Positions 16,714 through 25,096 of a stretch of DNA of 35,408 nt are shown in pieces (positions within the stretch are counted from its first letter, which is position 1; every line of letters begins with the position of its first letter). The notes under the pieces are model-generated. The model saw only the letters and a list, made by a program, of their open reading frames with translations. It was not told where the DNA came from and did not search any database. Origin of the DNA: Deltaproteobacteria bacterium (lineage in GTDB: Bacteria > Myxococcota_A > Polyangia > Polyangiales > JADJMO01); contig JACPFM010000060.1 in NCBI GenBank assembly GCA_016182965.1, positions 1 through 35,408 of the forward strand, read 5' to 3'. The position numbers and the translations under genes were made by a program.

Positions 16714-18408
16714 TCATTCGGCGAGCGCCTCCGCCATCATCTCGTGCCGCGACCCTGACGTACGCTCGCTCTCTTCCTGCTTGGCGGCCCACGCCCGCTC
16801 GTCGAGCGAACCGGTCGCGAGCGCCTGGTCGATCGCCAACGACTCGCGGTACTCCCGGCACGCCGCGGCCATCGTCCAGCTCGCCTGCAGGCCCATCTTC
16901 TCGATCTCGGCGCGGATCTCCTCGAGCGACGCCCGGAAGAACTCCTTCCGCGGGTTGACCTTGTTCACCTGCCGCCGCGCGAACAACTTGTGGAGCGCGT
17001 GCTCGAGCGAGGGCGCGTCGGTGTGCGGGATCATCGCGTGGACGTCGAACTCGAACGGCACGCTGGCGTCGCCGAGCTCGCGCACGCGGTCGAGCGGCTC
17101 GAGCCGGCGCGTCAGGCCGATCTTGTAGACGTGCTCGCCGAACGAGCCGACGTTCGAGATGACGTACACGTTCCCGCTCTTGGTCTGCTGCGCCATCGAC
17201 ACGGCGCGCTGGCCCTTCTCTTCGGCTTGCCGGAGCTTCTCCTCGAGCTCGCGGAGCTGCGCCTCGTAGCGCGCCTTCTGCTCGGAGGTACCCTTCTCGA
17301 CCTCGCGCCGGGCCTTCTCCACCGCCTTGCGGAGCATCTCCTGCTCCTTCTCCGCCTCCTTGAGGGCGCGCTCGTACTCCTTCTGCGCGCGCTCTTCCTC
17401 GCGGATGCGCTCCTTGAGCGCCCGCTGCTCCTCTCGCTCGCGGTTCTTGAGCTCGAGCGCGACGCACGCCCACCTGAGCTCCTCGAGCCGCGCGGCGAGG
17501 TAGTCCGGCTCGATCCGGGCGTCGCGGAAGGCGCGGCCGTTGTGGTTCACGAGGGTGAACGCGTCGCGGATCTTGCGCTCGAGCGTGCCGAAGTTGTCCT
17601 CCTTCACGTCGGCGAGGATGGTGTCGACCTTGCCGTTGAACGCGTCGAGCACGAACTCGATCGCGGTCGCGCGCCGGTTCGCCTCGACGTAGTCGCAGTT
17701 GGCGGCGCCACCCTGCGCGATCATGTCGCGCGTGCGCTGGCGAGCGGCCTTCAACCGCTGCCCCGCCTCGGCGAACCCGAGCTCGTCGGCCAGCTCGTCG
17801 AGCAGCCCGACGGTCGGGACGACGTACCGATCGCCGTAGCCCTCGATGATGTTGCGCATCGCCTGCGCGGTCTGCTCCAGGCGCTTGGCGTCCTGCATGG
17901 CCGCGTAGGCCTCGCCGGCGATGGCCTGGGCCTCTTGGTGGGCCTTCGCGACGATCGCCGCCGCCTCCGAGTGGGCGTGCGCGATCGTGGCCTCGGTAGT
18001 GCTTCGCGCGTGGTCGCGGATGGCTTCCGCCTCGGCGCGGAGTCGCTGACACTCGCTCTGGGCGTGCGCGCGAACCCGCGCAGCCTCGGCCCCGGCATCG
18101 ACGATCGTCTGATACCTGGCGAGCTCCTTCTCGCGTGCGGCGAGGCGGGCCCACTCCGCGTTCGCTTGGTGCAGCGCGCCCTGCAGCTGCAGCTGGTAGC
18201 TCGCCAGCTCCTGCTCGCGCGCCGCAAGGCGGGTCCACTCGGCGTTCGCGCGCTGCAGCGCGGCCTCGAGCTGCTGGAGGTGGGCCGCGCGGCGGGCATT
18301 CTCCTCGGCGGCCGACTGGAGGGCGCTCGTGAGTCGGACACGTTCACGGAACAACCAGGCGCCGGCCGCGATCGCGGCGACCAGCAGCAGGATCAGGAGG
18401 ATCTCCAT
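16714..18408 (-). CDS. Membrane-anchored DUF4041 and T5orf172 (GIY-YIG) protein
   Basis: This protein of about 564 residues starts MEILLILLLVAAIAAGAWLF, a single N-terminal membrane segment. An Ala/Glu-rich coiled coil follows with a near-exact internal repeat (RANAEWTRLAAREQELASYQ and QANAEWARLAAREKELARYQ). DUF4041 covers roughly residues 220-330 (NCDYVEANRRATAIEFVLDA), then another charged coiled coil. A T5orf172/Mug113 GIY-YIG domain lies near 405-495: GNVYVISNVG, HVYKIGLTRRLEPLDRVREL, LEHALHKLFARRQVNKVNPR. This carries the expected Y..Y-K-I-G, Arg, Glu and Asn positions. DUF4041/T5orf172 proteins are common in phages and prophages; a membrane anchor is unusual in my experience. The ATG at 18408 has a strong GAGGGGAG ribosome-binding site. 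It sits between hsdR and hsdM. Confidence 0.88.
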   Translation of the reverse strand: MEILLILLLVAAIAAGAWLFRERVRLTSALQSAAEENARRAAHLQQLEAALQRANAEWTRLAAREQELASYQLQLQGALHQANAEWARLAAREKELARYQTIVDAGAEAARVRAHAQSECQRLRAEAEAIRDHARSTTEATIAHAHSEAAAIVAKAHQEAQAIAGEAYAAMQDAKRLEQTAQAMRNIIEGYGDRYVVPTVGLLDELADELGFAEAGQRLKAARQRTRDMIAQGGAANCDYVEANRRATAIEFVLDAFNGKVDTILADVKEDNFGTLERKIRDAFTLVNHNGRAFRDARIEPDYLAARLEELRWACVALELKNREREEQRALKERIREEERAQKEYERALKEAEKEQEMLRKAVEKARREVEKGTSEQKARYEAQLRELEEKLRQAEEKGQRAVSMAQQTKSGNVYVISNVGSFGEHVYKIGLTRRLEPLDRVRELGDASVPFEFDVHAMIPHTDAPSLEHALHKLFARRQVNKVNPRKEFFRASLEEIRAEIEKMGLQASWTMAAACREYRESLAIDQALATGSLDERAWAAKQEESERTSGSRHEMMAEALAE

Positions 18409-18823
18409 CGGGCTCCCCTCCGCCGACGGATCGTCGCGCGGTCGAGCCATTGTCCGGTGCCGCCGGTGCGACCGCCAGGCGGATTCGTCGCCCGTCGCCT
18501 CAAGATGCGTCAAACCATGTCGCAGGGGAGCCCGGCAGCGCAGGTGCTGATGTACCGCGTCCGCGCGGATGGGCTCCAAATCGGCCGGTGAAAGGCATCA
18601 CTTCCTTCGAGTCGCGCCCTGGGGCGACCGAGATGCTTGGAACACCAGCGCTCTGCGAACACCACAGAGCATCGACGTGGCGTCATCCTCAGCAGGCGAG
18701 GTCTCCGCGCTTTTTGTCGGTTGGAGATCAGGGCTCTCGATCGATATCGTTCCCGAGCGACGTGCGGCGGCAGACGCAGCGCGATGCTCTGTCGTGCCGA
18801 CGTACCCACCGATGGGAGGTCAC
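18409..18823. other. Intergenic region between divergent genes
   Basis: The 415 bp between the DUF4041 gene and the BamE-like gene hold no gene I can support. The only visible elements are the GAGGGGAG ribosome-binding site next to 18408 and GGGAGGT just before 18824. Local GC falls around 18700-18760, where promoters for the rightward gene would be expected, but I see no convincing -35/-10 pair. Confidence 0.5.
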
Positions 18824-19156
18824 ATGACGAAGGTCCATTACGCGATCGCAGCGGCTGGTCTCACGCTCTCTGCGTGCATGGGAGTCGGAAACAGGATCGA
18901 CGTCGCCAAGGTGCAGCAAATCCAGAACTGCGAGACCACCCCGAAGCAGCTGCTCGAGTGGTTCGGCGAGCCCCAGAGCCGTGGCATGCAGTCGGGCTAC
19001 GCCACGATGAACTGGTACTACGCGCGCGCGGGCATTGGCACCGCCGAATCGCAGAACCTATGGGCGTACATCGGCAAGAACGGGAAGGTCGTGGACTTCG
19101 CGTGGAACCCGCCCGGCGGCAACTACAACATGAAAGACAACTGCAAGGCCGACTGA
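18824..19156 (+). CDS. Small BamE/SmpA-like lipoprotein
   Basis: This 110-residue protein starts MTKVHYAIAAAGLTLSACMG, a lipoprotein signal with lipobox LSAC. The mature part reads KVQQIQNCETTPKQLLEWFG, then EPQSRGMQSGYATMNWYYAR. The pattern 'i-x-x-x-x-T-x-x-q-l-x-x-x-f-G-x-P ... W-x-Y' is that of the BamE/SmpA/OmlA small outer-membrane lipoproteins, which help outer-membrane protein assembly or act as generic envelope lipoproteins. The start is fixed by a GGGAGGT ribosome-binding site 5 bp upstream. It is the only plus-strand gene between hsdR and hsdM. It is a BamE-type fold candidate rather than the housekeeping BamE itself. Confidence 0.75.
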   Translation: MTKVHYAIAAAGLTLSACMGVGNRIDVAKVQQIQNCETTPKQLLEWFGEPQSRGMQSGYATMNWYYARAGIGTAESQNLWAYIGKNGKVVDFAWNPPGGNYNMKDNCKAD

Positions 19157-19185
19157 CCTCGCATTGTCGGCGAGGAGCACCGAGC

Positions 19186-19668
19186 TCAGCGGAAAGCGAT
19201 CGTCGTCTTCCCCTGATCGACCAGGATCAGCCCCGTAAGCGTGAACCCCACGCCTACGCCGAGGATGATCCCTGGCCCGGTGCTCCTCGCGGAGCTCCCG
19301 CTGGTGGCCGCGAACGAGAGCCCGATGATGCCGAGCCCGGCGAGCACCAGGCCGCCGATCCACGAGGCCGTTCCGAGATCGCGAAGCGACTTGGAGCCAG
19401 CGGCTACGTCGAGGGTGCCGGGCCGGGCGAGCCTCATGTCCGCGACGGCGCCCGGCACGAACCGATCCCCGATGACTTCGATCCGGTACGGCCCGGGCGC
19501 GACGGCGACGACGCATCGCTCGCTTCCGTGCGCGCAGAGATCGAATTCCCCCGCACCGGCCAGCGGCCGCGCGCGAACCCCGAGCGACGCGCGCGGCTTG
19601 TGGACCTGGATGTCGATGGCGTCGGCCGAGGCGCGAGGCGCGGGCAGGCCTGAGGCGCCCACGAGCAT
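19186..19668 (-). CDS. Hypothetical exported protein with two C-terminal membrane segments
   Basis: This 160-residue protein has a short signal-like start (MLVGASGLPAPRASADA), a beta-rich middle (GEFDLCAHGSERCVVAVAPG, PYRIEVIGDRFVPG) and two hydrophobic helices (WIGGLVLAGLGIIGLSFAAT; GIILGVGVGFTLTGLILVDQ). The two Cys in the middle could form a disulfide. The PxGPYxIEV motif is typical of small PEGA-like or carboxypeptidase-regulatory-like beta-sandwiches in myxobacterial envelope proteins. The reading frame is open upstream of 19668 but offers no better start. Unrecognised family. Confidence 0.6.
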   Translation of the reverse strand: MLVGASGLPAPRASADAIDIQVHKPRASLGVRARPLAGAGEFDLCAHGSERCVVAVAPGPYRIEVIGDRFVPGAVADMRLARPGTLDVAAGSKSLRDLGTASWIGGLVLAGLGIIGLSFAATSGSSARSTGPGIILGVGVGFTLTGLILVDQGKTTIAFR

Positions 19669-20158
19669 GGCAAGGAAGGCGAGGCGAGGATTCGCGTCAG
19701 ATTGTGTCGCAGCGCGGGGCGCCCTCAGCTCCCGTGTTCGTCAGCCACGTCGGCGCGGATGCGCTGCTCGAGGGCGTCGAGCGAAGGCGCGTGCGCGTGG
19801 GTCAGCGGCGCGCGAACGACACGGACGCGCTCACGGTGAGACGCGTGGACGAACTCGGCGATCTCGTCGAGCTTGTCGGCGAACCGGGGCTCCGCCGGAT
19901 GAACTGCAAGCACTGTGAGTTCCGAGCACGATCAACGGCACCCGCGTCCCTCTGGGCGAAAGGGTGCGCGCGGTCGTGTTCGTGGCTGACGATCACGACC
20001 GCGCGTAGGGTGAGGCTCGGAGTGCCAGCTCCGACCCTCGGCCGAAGCGCGAAGCACGCAGGCCAACGCGCGCGCCTCGGAGCTCGCGACGACCGGTCTC
20101 CCGCCGAAGGTCCAGGAAACGACAGACCCTGCGCGCGCGGAGGAGCCCTTGTCAGGCG
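19669..20158 (-). other. Gene-poor stretch with a probable decayed coding fragment (about 19725-19935)
   Basis: This 490-bp gap has one coding-like fragment on the minus strand: from about 19935, SELTVLAVHPAEPRFADKLD, then EIAEFVHASHRERVRVVRAP and THAHAPSLDALEQRIRADVA, ending at 19725. Just upstream, a different frame reads PLIVLGTHS and another VIVSHEHDRAHPFA, as if one gene had been broken by frameshifts. I cannot assign a family. The rest (19997-20158) shows nothing recognisable. Confidence 0.3.
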
Positions 20159-20653
20159 CTACTCGGTCTTGCCGGATGAATCCGTGACAGTGTTCGCGAC
20201 CCAGCCGGACGTCGTGTGCACGTAGACCAGCTTCTGCCCGCAGGCGGTCACGCCGCGCGTGGAACCATCGATGAACTCGATCGACCAATCGGGGCACTTC
20301 TCACCGTACGAGAACTTCAGCTTTTGGCGCAGATCCCAATCGGAATAGGCTAGAAAGGCTCCATCCACCCGATCGGCGAGGAAATACACCACGGTTCCGT
20401 CGCAACCCGAAATCTCGAACGACCTCTTCGTGAAAACTTCGTCGGCAGAAGAGGCCAGCAACTTGGTGTTCAGCTGGGCAATCGGACACTGCAGCTGCTC
20501 CGACGCGCTCTGATGAATACGGTTCCAAGCGTCCGCGGACGCCCCAGCAGGTAGGGGCGTCTTGATCTCGGGCAGAGGGCTCGTACCCGCGCACGAGATC
20601 AACAACGCGCCGGCGGCGCCCAACAGCGAGATTATCTGTAAACGGTCGCTCAT
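20159..20653 (-). CDS. Hypothetical lipoprotein with conserved Cys
   Basis: This 164-residue protein starts MSDRLQIISLLGAAGALLIS followed by CAG, a lipoprotein signal with lipobox LISC. The mature part has CPIAQLNTKLLAS, SFEISGCDGTVVYFLADRVD, KCPDWSIEFIDG and GVTACGQKLVYVHT. The 'CP-x-x-x-l ... f-x-v-x-G-C-x-x-x-x-x-Y' pattern is common among short Polyangia lipoproteins of unknown function. The ATG at 20653 is chosen because it starts the signal peptide; an upstream extension would overlap the hsdR end. GC is slightly lower than its neighbours. It is 143 bp downstream of hsdR on the same strand. Confidence 0.65.
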   Translation of the reverse strand: MSDRLQIISLLGAAGALLISCAGTSPLPEIKTPLPAGASADAWNRIHQSASEQLQCPIAQLNTKLLASSADEVFTKRSFEISGCDGTVVYFLADRVDGAFLAYSDWDLRQKLKFSYGEKCPDWSIEFIDGSTRGVTACGQKLVYVHTTSGWVANTVTDSSGKTE

Positions 20654-20796
20654 CGGTCGGACCTCCACGTATGTTCTATACCGCCGCACCATAGGAATGC
20701 AGCTGCGGCGGGCCGTCGAAAAGCTCCTGGAGGGCTCCGCGGAAACCCGCACAGGGGTTGCCAGCGCTGGCTCCCGGAAGCGTGGGGGAAACGGAG

Positions 20797-23700
20797 TCAT
20801 GCGTGGCCCGCGCTCCTCCAGATCTCGCTACGCAGCTCCCCGAGCACGTCGTCGAGCTTCCCCTCGAACACCCGGTCGATCCTCCGGAACCCCCCGTCCC
20901 GCTGGAACGCCCCCGTATCCATCGCCTCCCGATCGACGACCGTCTCCGCCTTCAGCTGCTGCGCGATCCGCTCGAGCCACTGCCGCTGCGGGCCCGTCCA
21001 CCGCCGCCCCTGGAGCACCCGCGACAGCGCGTGATCGACCCGCTCCGCGTACGGCACCAGCGGGTCCCCGAGCGCGGCCTGCCGGATGAACCCGATGATC
21101 GACGCTGCGATGTCGGCGTTCGTCTTCTCCTTCCACGCGCTCCGCAGGTAGCTCTCGGTGTAGCCGGCCTCGTCGAGCGCGCGCTTCAGGTCGCGGAGCT
21201 GCGCGCGCGTCAGATCGCGCGGGCCCTCGAGGTAATCCTCGGGCCGCTCGCGGCCTTCTCCGTACCCGCGCGTCACCTGGCGCAGCACGTCGCCGTGGTG
21301 GGAGACGTACGGGCGGTAGGGGGGGCCGACGGCGGCGTCGAGGACCTCGACGAGCTGCGCCTTCTGCGCGAACCACTCGACGGTCGCCGCGCTCGGCTGC
21401 TCGCGGAGCTGCTGGACGACCTCCTTCGGCCCGGTCCCGGCGATGGTCTCGAACCGTGACAGCGCGTCGCCTTCCAGGCGCTTGGCCTTTCGCTGCAGCT
21501 TGGCGACGATCTGCTCGATCACGCTCTGCCGCGCGGACTCGGTGGGCGCCTTCTGCAGCGCCTCGACCAGATCCTGGAAGGTGATCGTCGGGTTCGCGAC
21601 CACCGGCTTCATGTCCGACACCTTCGACATCGAGCCGTACAGGTCGACGGCGTCGTAGATGTGGAAGACCTCCTTGCGGATGTCGTCGCACTTGCGCGTG
21701 GCGCGGCCGATCATCTGCTCGTAGAGGATGCGGCTCCGCACCCGCCGCAGGAACACGAGGTTCGCGATCGGCGGCACGTCGATGCCGGTGGTGAGCAGGT
21801 CGACGGTCACCACGGTGTTGGGGCGGCGCTCGTTCTTGAACTGCCGGATCTTCTGCAGCGGCTGGTCGGAGCTGCCGGTGATCTTCATCACCGTGTCCTC
21901 CTCGAGCTCGCCGTACTTCTCCTCGAACGCCTTCTCGAGGAGATCCTTCACCATGTCGGCGTGATCGTCGGTCGCGCAGAAGACGAGGGTCTTCTCGGGC
22001 AGCGACGGATCGATGTGGTCGGCGACGACGCCGCACACCACCTCGTTGAACGAGCGAGTGACCACGCGGCGGTTGAACGACTCGACCTCGAGATCGACGT
22101 CGTCGGGGAGGTTGACCTTGTCGATCGCCTGGGTGCTCGGATCGTAGACCTCGACCTCCTCGCCGGCGCGGAACGAGATGCCGTCCTCGGCGAGCCTGGT
22201 GACGATGCGCACCGGCGGCTCGTGATCGACGAGCACGCCGTCGACGACCGCCTGCCGGTACGAGTACTCGAACACCGGCGGCCCGAAGATCTCCTTGGTG
22301 TGCAGCGCCGGCGTCGCGGTGAGGCCGATCTTGATCGCGTCGAAGTGCTCGAGGACGCGCCGGTACTGCGAGAGGTACTGGTCCTGGCTGCGGAACTCGA
22401 GCTCCTCCTCGTTCGCCTCGCGATCGAGGGTGTAGCCGCGGTGGCACTCGTCGATGACGATGCAGTCGTACTGGTCGACCGCCGGCGCCGGTTGGCCTTC
22501 CTCGGGCCAGAGCACGCGCTTGATGAGGCCCTGCACCGTCGCGAAGTGCACGCGCGTGTCGCGCTCGGGGCGGATGTCGCGCAGCTCCTTCAGCTCGTAG
22601 ATGTCCGCGAAGGTCCGCGTCGTCTCGATGCGCGCCTCCTTGAACGCGTCGGTCGCCTGCACGCCGAGCGAGGTGCGATCGACGAGGAAGAGGATGCGCC
22701 GCACCCGCTTGGTCTTGAGGAGCCGGTAGCAGAGGCCGATCGCGGTCTTCGTCTTGCCCGTGCCCGTCGCCATCGCGAGGAGGATCTGGCGCTGGCCCGC
22801 GATGATCGCGCGCTCGACCGCGAGCACCGCCTCGCCCTGGTAGTCGCGAAGGCCGATCGCCTCGATCGGCTCCCGCTCGAGCGCCTGATCGGCCGCCGCC
22901 TCGTCCATGCGCAGCAGCGCGGCGAGGCCGTCGGGCGAGTACCAGGCTTCGAGCGGGCGCGCGTGGTTGGTGCTGCGACGGACGTCGAGGAACCAGACGC
23001 CGCTCTTGGTCTCGATCTGCTTGATGTACGGCCGCCCATTGGCCGAGAAGAGGAACGGCACCCGATAGCTGCGCCACGGTCCGTGCGGCGCCTGCGCGGG
23101 CTCGAGGCGGATGGTCTTGCTGTAGCGCTTGGCCTGGTCGATCTTGCCGGCGACGTCGACGTTCTTCTTCTTCGCCTCGACGACGCCGACCGCCTCGAGC
23201 CCGACGAACAGCACGTAGTCGGCGCGCCCGCCGTCGCACGGCCACTCGGCGATCGCGCGGTGCTTCCCCTTCTCCGGCCGCGCGCCCGAGGCGTACGTGA
23301 GGTGCGCGGTGTCGACCTCCCAGCCGACGGCCCGGAGCTGCTGATCGATGAGCTGCCGCGTCGCCGCTTCGTCGAGCTCCACCCGCTCGGCCGCCGCGCT
23401 CGCGTGGACGACGCGCTCCTCGACGACCCGCGGCGACTCCGCCGCCTGCGCCTGCAGCCGCGCGAGCTCCGCGCTGAAGTGCCGCGCGTTCTCCTCGGCG
23501 AGCTGCTCCATCGCCGTGAGGTCGTCGGCGTCGCGCCGCGCGCGCTCCTCGGCCGACATGCGGGCGCGCGCCTCCTGCTCGGCGACGGCGCGCAGCTGCT
23601 CCTTCTCGAGCTTCGCCGCGGCGAGCCGCGCGCGCAGCTCCTCGAGCTCGCGCGCGACCGCCTCGTCGGCCTCGCGCGGATCGGTCGGCGGGACGAACGG

Positions 23701-24114
23701 ACCGGGGTTGAAGGCCGGCGCGTTGCCAAAGGAGCGGTGGAACCAGATGGCCAGCTGCCGCGCGACCTTCAGCTGCTGCAGCGCGTCCATCTTCGTGCCC
23801 CGGCCCTCGTGCGCCGCGGCGTTGCCGGCGCGTCGCAGGCTGTGGAACAGATCGGCGGCCTCGCGGGTCAGCGCGCGGCGGTCCTGCAGGCGCCGGAGCA
23901 GATCGACCTGGGCGTCGTCGGGACCGACGTACACGCCGGTGAGGGCGGCGGCGCGCTGGGCGAGCTGCTCGCCGAGGAGCCGGAGCTTGAAGAGCGCCGC
24001 GGCCGGATCGTCGGCGAAGTAGCGCTCCGCGGCGGCGCCGAGCGACACCAGGAAGGTGTCGTGCGCCGCCAGGAAGGCGAAGTTCGCGGACGCCGGGGGG
24101 CTCACCTCGGTCAT
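20797..24114 (-). CDS. hsdR: Type I restriction enzyme HsdR (EcoEI-like) with N-terminal DUF4145-type domain
   Basis: This 1105-residue protein is the endonuclease and translocase subunit. Order of parts: a helical DUF4145-like domain (1-140, RRAGNAAAHEGRG), a long coiled coil (about 145-225), the PD-(D/E)XK nuclease (GGRADYVLF near 296; GVVEAKKKN near 311), then a superfamily 2 motor with MATGTGKTKTAIGL near 453, IDECHRGY near 553, IGLTATPALH and QMIGRATRKC. The C-terminal part is the EcoEI_R_C region that contacts HsdM. It restricts DNA not methylated by the cognate HsdM/HsdS and moves DNA using ATP. All motifs look intact. The ATG at 24114 precedes the DUF4145 domain. It is separated from hsdM by about 5 kb of other genes, which is unusual. 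Confidence 0.95.
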   Translation of the reverse strand: MTEVSPPASANFAFLAAHDTFLVSLGAAAERYFADDPAAALFKLRLLGEQLAQRAAALTGVYVGPDDAQVDLLRRLQDRRALTREAADLFHSLRRAGNAAAHEGRGTKMDALQQLKVARQLAIWFHRSFGNAPAFNPGPFVPPTDPREADEAVARELEELRARLAAAKLEKEQLRAVAEQEARARMSAEERARRDADDLTAMEQLAEENARHFSAELARLQAQAAESPRVVEERVVHASAAAERVELDEAATRQLIDQQLRAVGWEVDTAHLTYASGARPEKGKHRAIAEWPCDGGRADYVLFVGLEAVGVVEAKKKNVDVAGKIDQAKRYSKTIRLEPAQAPHGPWRSYRVPFLFSANGRPYIKQIETKSGVWFLDVRRSTNHARPLEAWYSPDGLAALLRMDEAAADQALEREPIEAIGLRDYQGEAVLAVERAIIAGQRQILLAMATGTGKTKTAIGLCYRLLKTKRVRRILFLVDRTSLGVQATDAFKEARIETTRTFADIYELKELRDIRPERDTRVHFATVQGLIKRVLWPEEGQPAPAVDQYDCIVIDECHRGYTLDREANEEELEFRSQDQYLSQYRRVLEHFDAIKIGLTATPALHTKEIFGPPVFEYSYRQAVVDGVLVDHEPPVRIVTRLAEDGISFRAGEEVEVYDPSTQAIDKVNLPDDVDLEVESFNRRVVTRSFNEVVCGVVADHIDPSLPEKTLVFCATDDHADMVKDLLEKAFEEKYGELEEDTVMKITGSSDQPLQKIRQFKNERRPNTVVTVDLLTTGIDVPPIANLVFLRRVRSRILYEQMIGRATRKCDDIRKEVFHIYDAVDLYGSMSKVSDMKPVVANPTITFQDLVEALQKAPTESARQSVIEQIVAKLQRKAKRLEGDALSRFETIAGTGPKEVVQQLREQPSAATVEWFAQKAQLVEVLDAAVGPPYRPYVSHHGDVLRQVTRGYGEGRERPEDYLEGPRDLTRAQLRDLKRALDEAGYTESYLRSAWKEKTNADIAASIIGFIRQAALGDPLVPYAERVDHALSRVLQGRRWTGPQRQWLERIAQQLKAETVVDREAMDTGAFQRDGGFRRIDRVFEGKLDDVLGELRSEIWRSAGHA

Positions 24115-24300
24115 GGTACCCGAGGCCGCGCTCGCGTCCGAAGTTCCGAGGCTCTGGTGGGTGCGACCGAATGTGCCGCAGGTCAGCGCTCGCCGAACTC
24201 GATCATCAGTCGCAGTCCGAGCGCCGGTAGGTGCCGGGAGTCGTCCAGCCCGGCCAGCCTTCGGCCAGCCGGCTTGACTGCTTCGGCCAACCTCGGCCTC

Positions 24301-24322
24301 GATGATCGTGAGATGATCGTGA
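24301..24322 (+). repeat. Perfect tandem GATGATCGTGA x2 upstream of the three-gene operon
   Basis: The 11-bp unit GATGATCGTGA is repeated twice without a gap, ending 4 bp before the ATG at 24327. It lies in the 212-bp divergent region shared with hsdR. It could be a binding site for a regulator covering the ribosome-binding region. I see no clear Shine-Dalgarno there. Confidence 0.45.
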
Positions 24323-24326
24323 CGAG

Positions 24327-25088
24327 ATGCCGCGCCCTCTCTCCGAGCTCTGCGCGGCGATCGAAGCCGTCCTCGACGAATCGCGGCGCGTGAGCCGGGA
24401 CGCGGCGCTGCCCTTGGCGCGCCGCCTGGCCGCACACATGCCTTGGGTGCATCGTACTGGCGGTCACGGGGCAACAGCCTCGGAAATCCTCGCCGCAGGT
24501 GCGTTGATCCGACCCCCAGCCGCGTCCGCATCAGAGCAAGCCCTGGGCATCGAGCCCGCCGTCTACTCGTTCCTCGGAGCAGGCGCTTACCCGTCCGGTT
24601 GGCTCGCGGTGCTGCACGCGCCGCCATCGGCGACGTATCCAGACGTCTTCACGGCCTTCGACAGCGGCAGTGTTCATCGCCCCTTCCTCCGACGCGCCGC
24701 CGATCCGCGGTGGAGCGAGCTACCGGAGCGCGTGCGGTTTCTCCGCGCGCACGAGGGCTCGGGCGAGGGCGTCGGCGAGTACGCGGCGCAGTTCATCGCC
24801 GCACACTTCATCGATCCGCTCGATTACGTGCGTCGGCTTCGGGGCACGCCGGATCATCCCACCCACCATGGGCTGTCGGACGCAACCGACGATCGCCGCG
24901 CCTGGACGATCGAGGCGAGGTGTCATGTGCCTGTCGAGCTGGGTTCGTGCACGTTCGTCGCGCGAGAGGACCGGCTTCTCGATCTTCCGACCGACGTCCT
25001 CGCTCGCACGGAGCCGGCGCCGGATGCCGGCACCGACGACCCGGTCGCCGCGACTATCGCCCGGATCCTCGAGGATCGCGTACGCTAG
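24327..25088 (+). CDS. Unknown protein, possible ADP-ribosyltransferase-fold (first gene of three-gene operon)
   Basis: This 253-residue protein has a helical start, then MPWVHRTGGHGATASEILAA with GALI, resembling the H-x-T...I-L-x-x-G start of ART-fold enzymes such as DarT. VYSFLGAGAYPSGW follows at 79-92, then TAFDSGSV, and WTIEARCHVPVEL near 193-205. His42, Tyr80 and Glu196 could form an H-Y-E triad. This is a fold guess from motif order; no search was possible. No signal peptide is present, so it is cytosolic. The stop lies 8 bp before the next gene. If it is an ART, it would be the likely effector. An alternative is a sensor or adaptor with no enzyme activity. Confidence 0.6.
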   Translation: MPRPLSELCAAIEAVLDESRRVSRDAALPLARRLAAHMPWVHRTGGHGATASEILAAGALIRPPAASASEQALGIEPAVYSFLGAGAYPSGWLAVLHAPPSATYPDVFTAFDSGSVHRPFLRRAADPRWSELPERVRFLRAHEGSGEGVGEYAAQFIAAHFIDPLDYVRRLRGTPDHPTHHGLSDATDDRRAWTIEARCHVPVELGSCTFVAREDRLLDLPTDVLARTEPAPDAGTDDPVAATIARILEDRVR

Positions 25089-25096
25089 AGGCCGTG

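Noticed and set aside
15779..18238. An 819-codon minus-strand frame across the DUF4041 gene
   Set aside because: It is out of frame with the DUF4041/GIY-YIG and lipoprotein genes, which carry recognisable domains; its translation is Arg/Gly-rich.
20828..24393. Long frames on both strands (910 and 805 codons) over hsdR
   Set aside because: They are antisense or shifted frames of hsdR, whose frame carries all restriction and helicase motifs.
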